Positions 6,037-13,322 of a stretch of DNA of 17,959 nt are shown piece after piece. The stretch is from assembly GCA_035605155.1 (NCBI GenBank), contig DATNHC010000190.1, forward strand, positions 1 to 17,959. Reading direction: 5' to 3'. A program made the position numbers and the translations under genes. How positions within the stretch are numbered: the stretch's first letter is position 1; the number at the start of each line of letters is the position of its first letter. The DNA comes from VRUE01 sp035605155. GTDB taxonomy: Bacteria > Actinomycetota > Thermoleophilia > Solirubrobacterales > 70-9. A model generated the notes under the pieces. It did not search any database and was not told the DNA's origin. It saw nothing but the letters and a program-made list of their open reading frames with translations.

Positions 6037-6121
6037 GCCGAGAGGGTAGACTTGAACTACGTTCATTCGACTGGTTCAAGGCACCGTGCCGGGCCAGCGA
6101 ACATGAGGAAAGGAAGGGCTC
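6037..6121. promoter_or_regulatory. Divergent intergenic region, glycosylase / nadA
   Basis: These 85 bases separate two divergent genes and should hold both promoters. CTTGAAC (6051-6057) and GTTCAAG (6074-6080) form a 7-bp inverted repeat. Nested in it, TGAAC-TAC-GTTCA (6053-6065) is a small perfect palindrome. Near the plus-strand end, AGGAAAGGAAGGG (about 6106-6118) is a strong purine-rich ribosome binding site that supports the TTG start of nadA at 6122. No clear -35/-10 pair was found. Confidence 0.4.
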
Positions 6122-7153
6122 TTGCAGGAGCTCCCGACGATCCAACCCACTTCACCGGACGCTCTCTCGCCCGCAGAGATCTCTGCGCTGAGCGCTGAAG
6201 TGCGGACGCTGGCCGCCGCGCGCAACGCGGTGATCCTCGCCCACAACTACCAGCTGCCCGAGGTCCAGGACGTCGCCGACCACATGGGCGACTCGCTCGG
6301 CCTCTCGCGCGCGGCAGCGGCGACCGATGCCGACGCGATCGCCTTCTGTGGCGTGCACTTCATGGCCGAGACGGCCTCGATCCTCTCGCCGGAGAAGACC
6401 GTGCTTATCCCCGACCTCGATGCCGGTTGCTCGCTGGCCGACTCGATCGACGCCGACCAGCTGCGCGCCTGGAAGGCCGAGCACCCGGGCGCGCTGGTCG
6501 TCATGTACGTCAACACCTCGGCCGAGGTCAAGGCCGAGACCGACTACTGCTGCACCTCCTCCAACGCGGTCAAGGTCGTCGAGCGCATCTGGGCCGAGCA
6601 CGGGCCCGAGACAGAGATCCTCTTCGGCCCCGACATGTGGCTGGGCGCCTTCGTCGAGCGCGAGACGGGGCTGCGCGAGGATCCCAAGCGCCGCGCCCGC
6701 TTCCACGTCTGGGACGGCGAGTGCCACGTCCACGCCGGCATCCGCCCCGGCGACATCGCCCAGACCCGCGCCGAACACCCCGAGGCCGAGTTCCTCATCC
6801 ATCCCGAGTGCGGCTGCGCCACGCAGGCGATGGAGTACGTCGCCGCCGGTGACATCGAGCCTGAGGGGGTCCACATGCTTTCCACCTCGGGGATGCTCAA
6901 GCACGTCGAAGAGCATCCGGACGGCAGCTTCGTCGTCGCCACCGAGAACGGCATGCTCTACCCGCTGCAGCAGGCGGCGCCGCAGGCCAACCTGATCGAG
7001 GCCAACCGGATGGCCTTCTGCAAATACATGAAGATGATCACGCTGCCCAAGCTGCGCGACAGCCTGCTCGAGATGAGGTACGAGGTCTCAGTGCCGGTGG
7101 AGATCGCCGATCGGGCTCGCATCCCGATCGAGCGCATGGTCGCGATCGGTTAG
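6122..7153 (+). CDS. nadA: Quinolinate synthase
   Basis: NadA condenses iminoaspartate with dihydroxyacetone phosphate to quinolinate using a [4Fe-4S] cluster. The 343-aa product has the three cluster cysteines in family positions: Cys76 (AFCGVHFMAE), Cys201 (WDGECHVHAGI) and Cys300 (MAFCKYMKMITL). Other signatures include ILAHNYQLPEVQDVADHMGDSLGL (38-61), YVNTSAEVKAETDYCCTSSNA (129-149), HPECGCAT (227-234) and STSGM (254-258). The start is TTG 6122, chosen because a strong purine-rich ribosome binding site lies just upstream and the N-terminus has the usual length. Its substrate normally comes from NadB (L-aspartate oxidase), which is not in the window. The product feeds NadC encoded about 1 kb upstream on the same strand. 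Transketolase follows after 21 bases. Confidence 0.95.
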   Translation: MQELPTIQPTSPDALSPAEISALSAEVRTLAAARNAVILAHNYQLPEVQDVADHMGDSLGLSRAAAATDADAIAFCGVHFMAETASILSPEKTVLIPDLDAGCSLADSIDADQLRAWKAEHPGALVVMYVNTSAEVKAETDYCCTSSNAVKVVERIWAEHGPETEILFGPDMWLGAFVERETGLREDPKRRARFHVWDGECHVHAGIRPGDIAQTRAEHPEAEFLIHPECGCATQAMEYVAAGDIEPEGVHMLSTSGMLKHVEEHPDGSFVVATENGMLYPLQQAAPQANLIEANRMAFCKYMKMITLPKLRDSLLEMRYEVSVPVEIADRARIPIERMVAIG

Positions 7154-7174
7154 CCCAATATAAAGTCCGCCCCC
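7154..7174 (+). promoter_or_regulatory. Possible -10 element for a near-leaderless transketolase transcript
   Basis: In the 21-base gap before the transketolase ATG there is no Shine-Dalgarno. TAAAGT (7161-7166, within TATAAAGT) fits a TANNNT -10 element, and its end lies 8 bases before the ATG, which would put transcription start at or next to the initiation codon. No convincing -35 was found. Co-transcription with nadA is the alternative. Confidence 0.3.
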
Positions 7175-8995
7175 ATGCACGAGCTCGCCCAGCAGCTGCG
7201 CGTCGACGCGGTGCGCGCCAGCGCCGCGGCCGGTTCCGGCCACCCGACCTCCTCGATGTCGGCCGCGGACCTGATGGCTGTGCTCTTCTCGAAATACCTC
7301 CGCTACGACTTCGCTGACCCAGAGAACGCCGCCAACGACCACCTCGTCTTCTCCAAGGGGCACGCATCGCCGCTGCTCTACGCGCTCTACAAGGCGGCGG
7401 GGGCGATCGACGACACCGAGCTGCTCACCTTCCGCGAGCTCGGCTCGCGCCTGCAGGGCCACCCGACGCCGGAGATCCCCTGGGTCGACGTCGCCACCGG
7501 CTCGCTCGGCCAGGGCCTGCCGATCGCCGTCGGCATCGCCCTGGCCGCCGCCAAGCTGGAGTCCTCCGAGCTGCGGGTCTGGACCCTTTGCGGCGACTCG
7601 GAGCTGGCCGAGGGCTCGATGTGGGAGGCCTTCGAGCACGCCGGCTACGCCGGCCTCGACAACCTGATCGCGATCGTCGACGTCAACCGGCTTGGCCAGC
7701 GCGGACCGACGATGCACGGCTGGGACACCTCGAAGCTGGCCGCCCGCGCCGCCGCCTGCGACTGGCACGTGCAGGAGATCGACGGTCACGATCCAGAGGC
7801 GATTGACAGTGCCTACGCGGAGGCGTTGACCGCCAACCGCCCGGCTGTGATCTTCGCCCGCACCAAGAAGGGCCGCGGGGTCGCCGAGGTCGAGGACCAG
7901 GAGAACCAGCACGGCAAGCCGCTCGCCGACCCCGACGCGGCGGTTGAGGAGCTGGGGGGAATCCGCTCGCTCAGCGTCGAGGTGCAGAGTCCGCCCGAGC
8001 CGCGGCCCTACGAGGTCGCGACCGAGCCCGTCGAGCGTCCGAGCTACGAGATCGGCGAGAAGGTTGCGACGCGCGCCGCCTACGGCGACGCGCTCGCCTG
8101 GCTCGGCTCGATCGACGAGAAAGTCGTCGCGCTCGACGGCGAGGTGGGCAACTCGACCTACGCCGAGCGCTTCGCCGCCAAGCACCCGGATCGCTTCTTC
8201 GAGATGTACATCGCCGAGCAGCAGATGGTTGCCTCGGCGATCGGCATGCAGACGCGTGGCTGGAAGCCCTTCGCCTCCTCGTTCGGCGCCTTCCTCAGCC
8301 GCGCCTACGACTTCGTCCGCATGGGTGCGATCTCGGCCGCCGACCTGAAGCTCTGCGGCTCGCACGTCGGCGTCTCGATCGGGCCGGACGGCCCCTCGCA
8401 GATGGCGCTCGAGGACATCGCCTCGCTGCGCGCGGTGCTGGGCAGCGTCGTCCTCTATCCCTCCGATCCGAACCAGACCGTGGCGCTGCTCGACGCGATG
8501 CGCGAGCACGAGGGGATCAGCTACATGCGCACCACCCGCGAGGCGCTTCCCACCCTCTACGAGCCCGGCGAGCAGTTCCGCATCGGCGGCAGCCGCACGG
8601 TGCGCTCCGGCGATGACGATGCGGTAACGCTGATCGGCGCCGGTATCACCCTTCGCGAATGCCTGACCGCCGCCGAGGAGCTCTCCGGCAAGGGGGTCGC
8701 GGCCCGCGTGATCGATCTCTACTCGGTCAAGCCGGTCGACTCCGAGACGATCGTCAAGGCGGCCCACGAGACCGGCGCGATCGTCACCGTCGAGGACCAC
8801 TGGGCCGAGGGTGGCATCGGCGAGGTGGTCGCCACGGTGCTCGCCGATGGCGGGCTCAGTCCGCGTTTGGAGCGGCTCGCGGTCAGCGAGCGCCCCGGCA
8901 GTGGCTCGCCCGCTGCCCTGCTTGCTGCGGCCGGCATCGACGCCGAGCATGTGGTTGCCGCGGTGGAGCGGATCCTCAGCTCCCAGCCTGCCTAA
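7175..8995 (+). CDS. tkt: Transketolase (single-chain, animal-like type)
   Basis: This thiamine-diphosphate enzyme of the pentose phosphate pathway moves two-carbon ketol units between sugar phosphates. The 606-aa chain carries all three domains. The N-terminal domain has AAGSGHPTSSMSAADLM (His23), SKGHASP (61-67) and the TPP/Mg motif starting GDSELAEGSMWEAF and ending IVDVNRLGQ. The middle pyrimidine-binding domain has the catalytic-Glu segment MYIAEQQMVASAIGMQ, then FGAFLSRAYDFVRMG and SHVGVSIGPDGPSQMALED. The C-terminal domain starts near residue 455. The wording of several motifs (DVATGSLGQGL, KGRGV..VED, HGKPL) is closer to the shorter transketolases of animals than to the E. coli TktA type. 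The stop lies 19 bases from the convergent membrane-protein gene, with no room for an elaborate terminator. Confidence 0.94.
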   Translation: MHELAQQLRVDAVRASAAAGSGHPTSSMSAADLMAVLFSKYLRYDFADPENAANDHLVFSKGHASPLLYALYKAAGAIDDTELLTFRELGSRLQGHPTPEIPWVDVATGSLGQGLPIAVGIALAAAKLESSELRVWTLCGDSELAEGSMWEAFEHAGYAGLDNLIAIVDVNRLGQRGPTMHGWDTSKLAARAAACDWHVQEIDGHDPEAIDSAYAEALTANRPAVIFARTKKGRGVAEVEDQENQHGKPLADPDAAVEELGGIRSLSVEVQSPPEPRPYEVATEPVERPSYEIGEKVATRAAYGDALAWLGSIDEKVVALDGEVGNSTYAERFAAKHPDRFFEMYIAEQQMVASAIGMQTRGWKPFASSFGAFLSRAYDFVRMGAISAADLKLCGSHVGVSIGPDGPSQMALEDIASLRAVLGSVVLYPSDPNQTVALLDAMREHEGISYMRTTREALPTLYEPGEQFRIGGSRTVRSGDDDAVTLIGAGITLRECLTAAEELSGKGVAARVIDLYSVKPVDSETIVKAAHETGAIVTVEDHWAEGGIGEVVATVLADGGLSPRLERLAVSERPGSGSPAALLAAAGIDAEHVVAAVERILSSQPA

Positions 8996-9014
8996 GCGAC
9001 GGACCGTGCTTTCT

Positions 9015-9950
9015 CTAGAAGAGCGACGAGGGCCCGATCCGGGTTCCTTCTTGCCAGCGGCACTCGGGCGGTATGCAGCTCAGTCGAAAGTCGGCGAACA
9101 CCGGGTCGACGATCCGGTCGAGAAGGGACTGCTCGAACGGGAAGACGTAGATGCTCTTGATCAACCGCACGCTTTTGAGATCGTCGCTGTGCAGCACGAT
9201 CAGTTCCGTCGGCCTGCCTCTCCGGCGCAGCCTGAAGAGCATCTCGTCCGAGGTGCTGGCGACGTATGTCGCTTTGAACATCTCGCCCTCCCTGGGAACC
9301 ACGATCGCCATCGGGCGCGGTTCGGGGAACTCGTGTTGGCGCACGCCGCTCAGAATCGCCGCCGCGACGGCGGTTGCCAGGACGAGTCTCCAGACGGGAA
9401 AGGTCGTTTTCCCTTTGTCGGCAAGGAAGCGATGGAAGAGGGTCAGCCCGTAATAGAGCAGCCCAGTTACGGCCACCGCGACGAGCAGGCCACCCCCGTC
9501 GAGCGGGACGATCAGCAGGACGAAGATCCCGATCAGGACCGTCGGGACGCCGACCTCATTTTTGAGCAGGCGGTTGACCCGTTTCGCCGGACGGCTTTTC
9601 CCGCCTTCCGTGGCTTTTGCCAGGGCGACCAAGCCGAATACGAGCAGCGCCAGGATCGCGCCGCCGAGCAGGATCGAGATCGCCAACTCCCGTACCCCGG
9701 CGGCGGCGATCTGCTCCCTGGGAATCAGAGGCAGGACCTGCTCGGGTGGCAGGCCGCCCCGCGTCATTTTCTGCCACTCGACGAAATAGCCAGTGGCGAC
9801 GAAGAAGATCCCGATGCCGGCAATGGCGGCCACGATTTTGCCGACGTCGTTGACCGTCTCCGAGACGCGCTTGCTGACGCCTTGCTGAACTTCGCCAAGC
9901 GCCTCGGGCTTGACGAATTGCGACTCCGCCGCTTCCTTTTCGTCAGCCAT
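9015..9950 (-). CDS. Multi-spanning membrane protein, tyrosinase-linked, unknown function
   Basis: The product is 311 aa from ATG 9950; the frame is open further upstream, but that part lies antisense-like over the neighbouring gene. I do not recognise the family. Hydrophobic segments lie at about 39-57, 88-110, 135-150, 153-172 and 186-202, suggesting four or five membrane spans. The soluble N-terminus is charged (MADEKEAAESQ). A soluble C-terminal domain of about 100 residues follows, with beta-rich stretches (MAIVVP, ELIVLHSDDLKSVRLIKSIYVFPF) and two cysteines (292, 297). No transporter or enzyme motif is visible. It starts 26 bases after the shielding-domain-like gene on the same strand, so it is probably part of the tyrosinase operon, and might help localise or supply that system. 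That role is inference only. Confidence 0.68.
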   Translation of the reverse strand: MADEKEAAESQFVKPEALGEVQQGVSKRVSETVNDVGKIVAAIAGIGIFFVATGYFVEWQKMTRGGLPPEQVLPLIPREQIAAAGVRELAISILLGGAILALLVFGLVALAKATEGGKSRPAKRVNRLLKNEVGVPTVLIGIFVLLIVPLDGGGLLVAVAVTGLLYYGLTLFHRFLADKGKTTFPVWRLVLATAVAAAILSGVRQHEFPEPRPMAIVVPREGEMFKATYVASTSDEMLFRLRRRGRPTELIVLHSDDLKSVRLIKSIYVFPFEQSLLDRIVDPVFADFRLSCIPPECRWQEGTRIGPSSLF

Positions 9951-9976
9951 CTTCAGGCCGTGCTGCGCCTCGCCTC

Positions 9977-10417
9977 TCAGGCATAGGTCGCCAGCCTCAC
10001 CGTCTCGAAGGCCAGGACGTCGGCTGGCGCCCTGCCGGACGTGTGGGCGATCACGGTCACCTTCGCCGCCTCGATGCCGCGCTCGAGCAGGGCTCGCACG
10101 GCATCGGTGACGGTGAGGATCCGCACGGCGGGCTCGAGTTGGTGCGGGGGCCGCAGGTCGAACGGATCGCGCTCGCTGGGGATGTCGCAGTGGCCGACGT
10201 CCCCGAAGCAACCACCGTGGCCGAATATGAAGAAGGAGCCGACGTAGGCGCGGTGCTCTGCGCCGGCTTCGCCGCCGACGCCGCGAGGATCGAGGAAGAC
10301 CTGGCCTTCGAAGGAGGCGCCGGAGTGGTCGATCCCGTAGAAGATCAGGTCGGCGCGCGCGAAGGGCCGCTCGGCGGGTGGCAGCTCGATCGCCTTGCTG
10401 GTGAAGCGCTCAACCAT
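9977..10417 (-). CDS. Tyrosinase/polyphenol-oxidase shielding-domain-like protein (separate polypeptide)
   Basis: The 146-aa product starts at ATG 10417, which overlaps the last 8 bases of the tyrosinase gene in another frame, so coupling is likely. It resembles the C-terminal beta-barrel domain that follows the copper domain in plant polyphenol oxidases (PPO1_KFDV-like): an opening strand, EGQVFLDP (37-44), AYVGSFFIFGHGG (58-69), then a Cys/His-rich loop (Cys70, His76, Cys77), RPPHQL, and a final ILTVTDAVRALLERGIEAAKVTVIAH unit. In fused enzymes this domain covers the active site until removed. Here it would be a partner expressed in trans. The assignment rests on motif resemblance remembered from the family, not on a search. 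Cys70/Cys77/His76 could bind copper, which is speculative. Confidence 0.62.
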   Translation of the reverse strand: MVERFTSKAIELPPAERPFARADLIFYGIDHSGASFEGQVFLDPRGVGGEAGAEHRAYVGSFFIFGHGGCFGDVGHCDIPSERDPFDLRPPHQLEPAVRILTVTDAVRALLERGIEAAKVTVIAHTSGRAPADVLAFETVRLATYA

Positions 10418-11207
10418 GCCCCGGCCCCCCCGCCGCAGCCGTCGAGGCGGCGTAGTCGTAGCCCAGCCGGGTGACGCTGAGCGTGTCGCGGACGGTCAGC
10501 GGAAACGGGGCGAGAGCTCGGTCGAGCAGCCTGGCCGGAACGCTCGCACCCGGGTGGCGCAGCTGCCAGAGATACCAGAGGCGATCGATCATGCAGTGAT
10601 GCGCCCAGAAGATCGGGTCGTAGGCAGCCGTGGCGATGCTTTCCATCGTGCCCCCAACCCAGACGTGCACGCCGTCGTGGATGCTCTCGAGCTGCGTTTG
10701 GAAGGTGGGGAAGTCGCGATTGGCAAGGATCGCCTCGACCGCTGCGGGTGTCGGCAGCTGCCCCGGCGATTCCGGCCGGCGAGTGGTTCGCGTCTGGCTG
10801 GGACGTTCGCGGCCGGACGCCTGGATCGGCGAGTCGAAGAGCGGGTTCTTGCGGCCGTCTACGCGCTGGCGCGCATAGGCGGCCGGAATTCCCTCCGCAT
10901 GGTTTGCGGTCCAGTCCCACCAGGGCAAGGTGACTCCCGGCACCTGTTCCTGCAGCGCCTTCTCGAAGAGATAGAGGTAGGCCCGGTGCCAGGGCAGGAA
11001 GAGCTCGCTGTGATGGGTGCAGGAGATCGGCAGCGGCAGGCCGTGGACGCCCGCCCAGCGCTGATATCCGCGGTCGTCGCCGATTCCCTGCGCCGCTGCC
11101 ACCGCTGCTCGTAGGTCTGCCTTCTGCCCGGCGGTGAGCCGGCGGGCGCTGCGCCTGTGGCGCAATGCTCGTGGGGCGGCGGTGGGAGAGGGGGAGGTGG
11201 CGCTCAC
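10410..11207 (-). CDS. Tyrosinase / polyphenol oxidase catalytic domain
   Basis: This type-3 copper enzyme would oxidise phenols to o-quinones. The 265-aa chain begins at GTG 11207, preceded by GGAGGGG. CuA ligands are His55 (WAGVHG), His65 and His74, spaced as H-x8-H in HHSELFLPWHRAYLYLFE. CuB ligands are His177 and His181 (IHDGVHVWVGG) and a His at 203-204 in DPIFWAHHCMIDRLWYLWQ. Cys63-Thr-His65 matches the Cys-x-His thioether motif of fungal and some bacterial tyrosinases. The chain stops soon after the YxY motif (Tyr250, Tyr252) that ends the catalytic domain, so it lacks the C-terminal shielding domain, which the overlapping next gene appears to supply. No export signal is visible. GTGA overlap links it to the small upstream gene. 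Confidence 0.9.
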   Translation of the reverse strand: MSATSPSPTAAPRALRHRRSARRLTAGQKADLRAAVAAAQGIGDDRGYQRWAGVHGLPLPISCTHHSELFLPWHRAYLYLFEKALQEQVPGVTLPWWDWTANHAEGIPAAYARQRVDGRKNPLFDSPIQASGRERPSQTRTTRRPESPGQLPTPAAVEAILANRDFPTFQTQLESIHDGVHVWVGGTMESIATAAYDPIFWAHHCMIDRLWYLWQLRHPGASVPARLLDRALAPFPLTVRDTLSVTRLGYDYAASTAAAGGPGHG

Positions 11208-11365
11208 CGGCCCCTCCGGATGCGGATCGCCCGGCGCCGCCCTTTCCGTCGGTACCCGGAGCGCCGGCGCAGCCTGCTGCTCGCCAGCCCGCCTGTGGCC
11301 GCCGCGATCGGCGCCAGCGTGAGCGCGGTCTCCTCAACGGGTACGCCGACGATGTGAGCCAGCAT
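11204..11365 (-). CDS. Small arginine-rich protein, 53 aa, coupled to tyrosinase
   Basis: I chose ATG 11365 because GAGAGGG lies about 8 bases upstream; the frame is open to another possible ATG at 11458, which would give 84 aa with a less convincing N-terminus. The stop TGA (11206-11204) overlaps the tyrosinase GTG as GTGA. Residues 1-30 are mildly hydrophobic (MLAHIVGVPVEETALTLAPI, then AAATGGLASS), possibly one short membrane-associated helix. Residues 31-53 contain 14 Arg/Lys. I do not recognise the family. The tight overlap with the tyrosinase argues that it is translated, perhaps as a leader for coupling, an assembly factor or a small membrane peptide. Confidence 0.5.
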   Translation of the reverse strand: MLAHIVGVPVEETALTLAPIAAATGGLASSRLRRRSGYRRKGRRRAIRIRRGR

Positions 11366-11566
11366 CGCGCGCACCCTCTCAGATCGGCACCGATGGCGCA
11401 ACTTTTCTTTATAAGTCGAGCAGGTTATTGACTGGCCCAGCAGAGCCAGGTCGTTCATAAGCAGTCACTAATAATTCGCTAAGCTGACGCTCACTTCGGC
11501 TGGGCGGGGAATTGCGCACCTGAAGCCGCGCAGGAGTCACCCTGTACTCGCAGAAGGACCGCGGGC
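11366..11566. promoter_or_regulatory. AT-rich divergent region, tyrosinase cluster / ftsE
   Basis: These 201 bases separate the minus-strand tyrosinase cluster from the plus-strand ftsEX operon. About 11400-11480 is clearly richer in A+T than its surroundings. On the minus strand TATAAA (11413-11408) is a possible -10 element for the small gene. CTGGC...GCCAG (11432-11436 and 11445-11449) is a short inverted repeat. AGAAGGA (11552-11558) is the ribosome binding site for ftsE, 8 bases before its ATG. A full -35/-10 pair was not identified in either direction. Confidence 0.4.
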
Positions 11567-12403
11567 ATGGCCAGAGCGAGGAAGCGAAAGACGGGCGGTG
11601 AGGAGCCGCAGCGCAGGCGTGCCGGTGGTAAGCCGATCGTCGAGCTGCGCGACGTGACCAAGGTCTACCCCGGCGGTCACATGGCGCTCGATCGCGTCTC
11701 GCTGGCGATCGACCGCGGCGAGTTCGCCTTCCTGGTCGGCCCAACCGGCTGCGGCAAGTCGACCCTGATCAAGATGCTGATCCGCGAGCTGGAGGCGACC
11801 GACGGCACGGTCAGCATCGCCGGCCGCGACATCGGCGCCCTGCCCGAGAAGAAGATCCCGCAGCTGCGGCGCAACATCGGCACCGTCTTCCAGGACTTCA
11901 AGCTGTTGCCCGACCGCACCGTCTACGACAACGTCGCCTACGCGCTGCAGGTGCTCGGGGCCAGCCGCGCCCAGATTCGCACCCAGGTGCCGGAGACGCT
12001 GCGCCTCGTCGGCCTCTCGACCAAGCTGAACAGCTTCCCGGACCAGCTCTCCGGCGGCGAGCAGCAGCGCGTCTCGATCGCCCGCGCCTTCGTCAACCAC
12101 CCGCCGCTGCTACTCGCCGATGAGCCCAGCGGCAACCTCGACCCGGTCACCTCGATCGGCGTGATGCAGCTGCTTTACCGGATCAACAAGACTGGCACCA
12201 CGGTCGTCGTAGTCACGCACGACCGCGAGATGGTCGACAACATGCGCCGCCGCGTGATCGAGCTCTACGAGGGCCGCGTCGTCCGCGACGAGGTCAGCGG
12301 CGGCTACACCGAGGAGTCGACGACCGAGTTCGGCGTGCGCATGCGGGCCGAGATGGGCGTCGCCCCCGAGGGCCAGACCAACGGACACGACTCGCTGATC
12401 TAG
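11567..12403 (+). CDS. ftsE: Cell division ATP-binding protein FtsE
   Basis: This is the cytoplasmic ATPase of the FtsEX complex, an ABC-type mechanotransmitter that activates cell-wall hydrolases at division rather than transporting a solute. The 278-aa chain has Walker A GPTGCGKST (58-66), the Q-loop in VFQDFKLLPDRTVYDNVAYAL (Gln109), signature LSGGEQQR (161-168), Walker B LLLADEPSGNLD (181-192) and H-loop His218. GxVFQDFKLLPDRTVYxN is characteristic of FtsE. Relative to typical FtsE (about 225 aa) it has a basic N-terminal extension of about 23 residues and a C-terminal tail of about 40. The start ATG has AGAAGGA 8 bases upstream. The stop TAG is immediately followed by the ftsX ATG with no gap, consistent with coupled synthesis. 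Confidence 0.95.
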   Translation: MARARKRKTGGEEPQRRRAGGKPIVELRDVTKVYPGGHMALDRVSLAIDRGEFAFLVGPTGCGKSTLIKMLIRELEATDGTVSIAGRDIGALPEKKIPQLRRNIGTVFQDFKLLPDRTVYDNVAYALQVLGASRAQIRTQVPETLRLVGLSTKLNSFPDQLSGGEQQRVSIARAFVNHPPLLLADEPSGNLDPVTSIGVMQLLYRINKTGTTVVVVTHDREMVDNMRRRVIELYEGRVVRDEVSGGYTEESTTEFGVRMRAEMGVAPEGQTNGHDSLI

Positions 12404-13315
12404 ATGTCGCGATTCTTCTTCTTCACCCAGGAGGCGTTCCGGGCGCTGCGCCGCAACGGCGCGCCGAGCATGGCGGCGATCATCACCACGGTCACCACCG
12501 TGGTCCTGCTCGGCGTCCTGATCCCGGTCTTCCAGACGACGCAGGCGAAGAGCGACGAGGTGCGCGAGAGCCTCGAGTTCCGCGTGGCGATCTACGACGA
12601 CGCCACCAAAGCCGAAACCGCCGCCCTGCAGCGCAAGCTGGAAGCGATCCCGCACGTCGAGTCGGTGATGCTGATCAGCAAGGCCGAGGCCTTGGTCGAA
12701 CTCGAAAAGGACCTCGGCAAGGACAAGAGCGAAGACCTGCTCGCCCAGCTGCGCGACAACCCGCTGCCCGCCAACTTCCAGATCAAGGCCGACGATGCCG
12801 CCAACCTCGAGACGGTGCGCGACGCGGTGACGCCGCCCGGGCCGAACGGCAAGCCGCAGCCGATCTCGCCGATCATCCAGGACGTCTTCGACCGCCAGCA
12901 GGAGTCCCAACAGATCGAGCAGGTGACCAGCGCGCTGAAGATCGTCCTGACCGTGATCACCGCCCTGCTGATCGCCGCCTCGCTGATGCTGGTCGGCAAC
13001 ACGATCCGGCTCTCGATCTACACCCGCCGCCGCGAGGTCGAGGTGATGCGGCTGGTCGGTGCGACGCGCTGGTTCATTCGCTGGCCGTTCATGATCGAGG
13101 GAGTCGTCGTCGGCTTCGCTGGCGGTCTGATCGCCATACTGATCCTGTGGCTGGGCAAGATCACCATTGTCAATCCGCTGAGCGACACCTTCGACTTCGT
13201 GGCGGCGCAGAACAACATCTCCTTCCCGATGCTGGTGGCGATCCTCTTCGGCGCCGCGGTGCTGGTCTCGGCGATCGGCTCCGGAATCACCCTGCGCCGC
13301 TTCCTCAAGGTCTGA
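12404..13315 (+). CDS. ftsX: Cell division protein FtsX
   Basis: This is the membrane partner of FtsE. The 303-aa chain has the standard topology: a cytoplasmic N-terminus, TM1 (about 23-45), an extracellular loop of about 130 residues (46-175), then TM2 (about 176-198), TM3 (about 230-252) and TM4 (about 275-297). Between TM2 and TM3 lies the conserved cytoplasmic coupling segment TRRREVEVMRLVGATRWFIRWPFMIEG. The extracellular loop is where FtsX recruits its hydrolase or adaptor. It contains the acidic helical stretch ISKAEALVELEKDLGKDKSE, and its last part is Pro-rich (PPGPNGKPQPISP) before an amphipathic DRQQESQQIEQ. It directly abuts ftsE and is followed after 7 bases by the S41 peptidase gene. 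Confidence 0.94.
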   Translation: MSRFFFFTQEAFRALRRNGAPSMAAIITTVTTVVLLGVLIPVFQTTQAKSDEVRESLEFRVAIYDDATKAETAALQRKLEAIPHVESVMLISKAEALVELEKDLGKDKSEDLLAQLRDNPLPANFQIKADDAANLETVRDAVTPPGPNGKPQPISPIIQDVFDRQQESQQIEQVTSALKIVLTVITALLIAASLMLVGNTIRLSIYTRRREVEVMRLVGATRWFIRWPFMIEGVVVGFAGGLIAILILWLGKITIVNPLSDTFDFVAAQNNISFPMLVAILFGAAVLVSAIGSGITLRRFLKV

Positions 13316-13322
13316 GCAGGCC

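Noticed and set aside
6053..6065. TGAAC-TAC-GTTCA palindrome upstream of the glycosylase as an SOS (LexA) box
   Set aside because: Actinobacterial and Bacillus-type boxes have GAAC-N4-GTTC; here the spacer is 3 bases, which would put the half-sites out of register. Kept only as an unexplained small palindrome.
6037..6066. Ten-residue N-terminal extension of the DNA glycosylase to ATG 6066
   Set aside because: Catalysis requires Pro2 after removal of Met1, so translation must begin at MPELPEVE (6036).
7088..8950. 620-codon open frame on the minus strand
   Set aside because: It lies wholly antisense to the transketolase, whose motifs are unmistakable. The frame is a by-product of GC-rich codon use and its translation has no recognisable domain.
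9951..10211. N-terminal extension of the membrane protein back to 10211
   Set aside because: The added 87 residues are Arg/Pro-rich and overlap the shielding-domain-like gene in another frame; MADEKEAAES at 9950 is a natural start.
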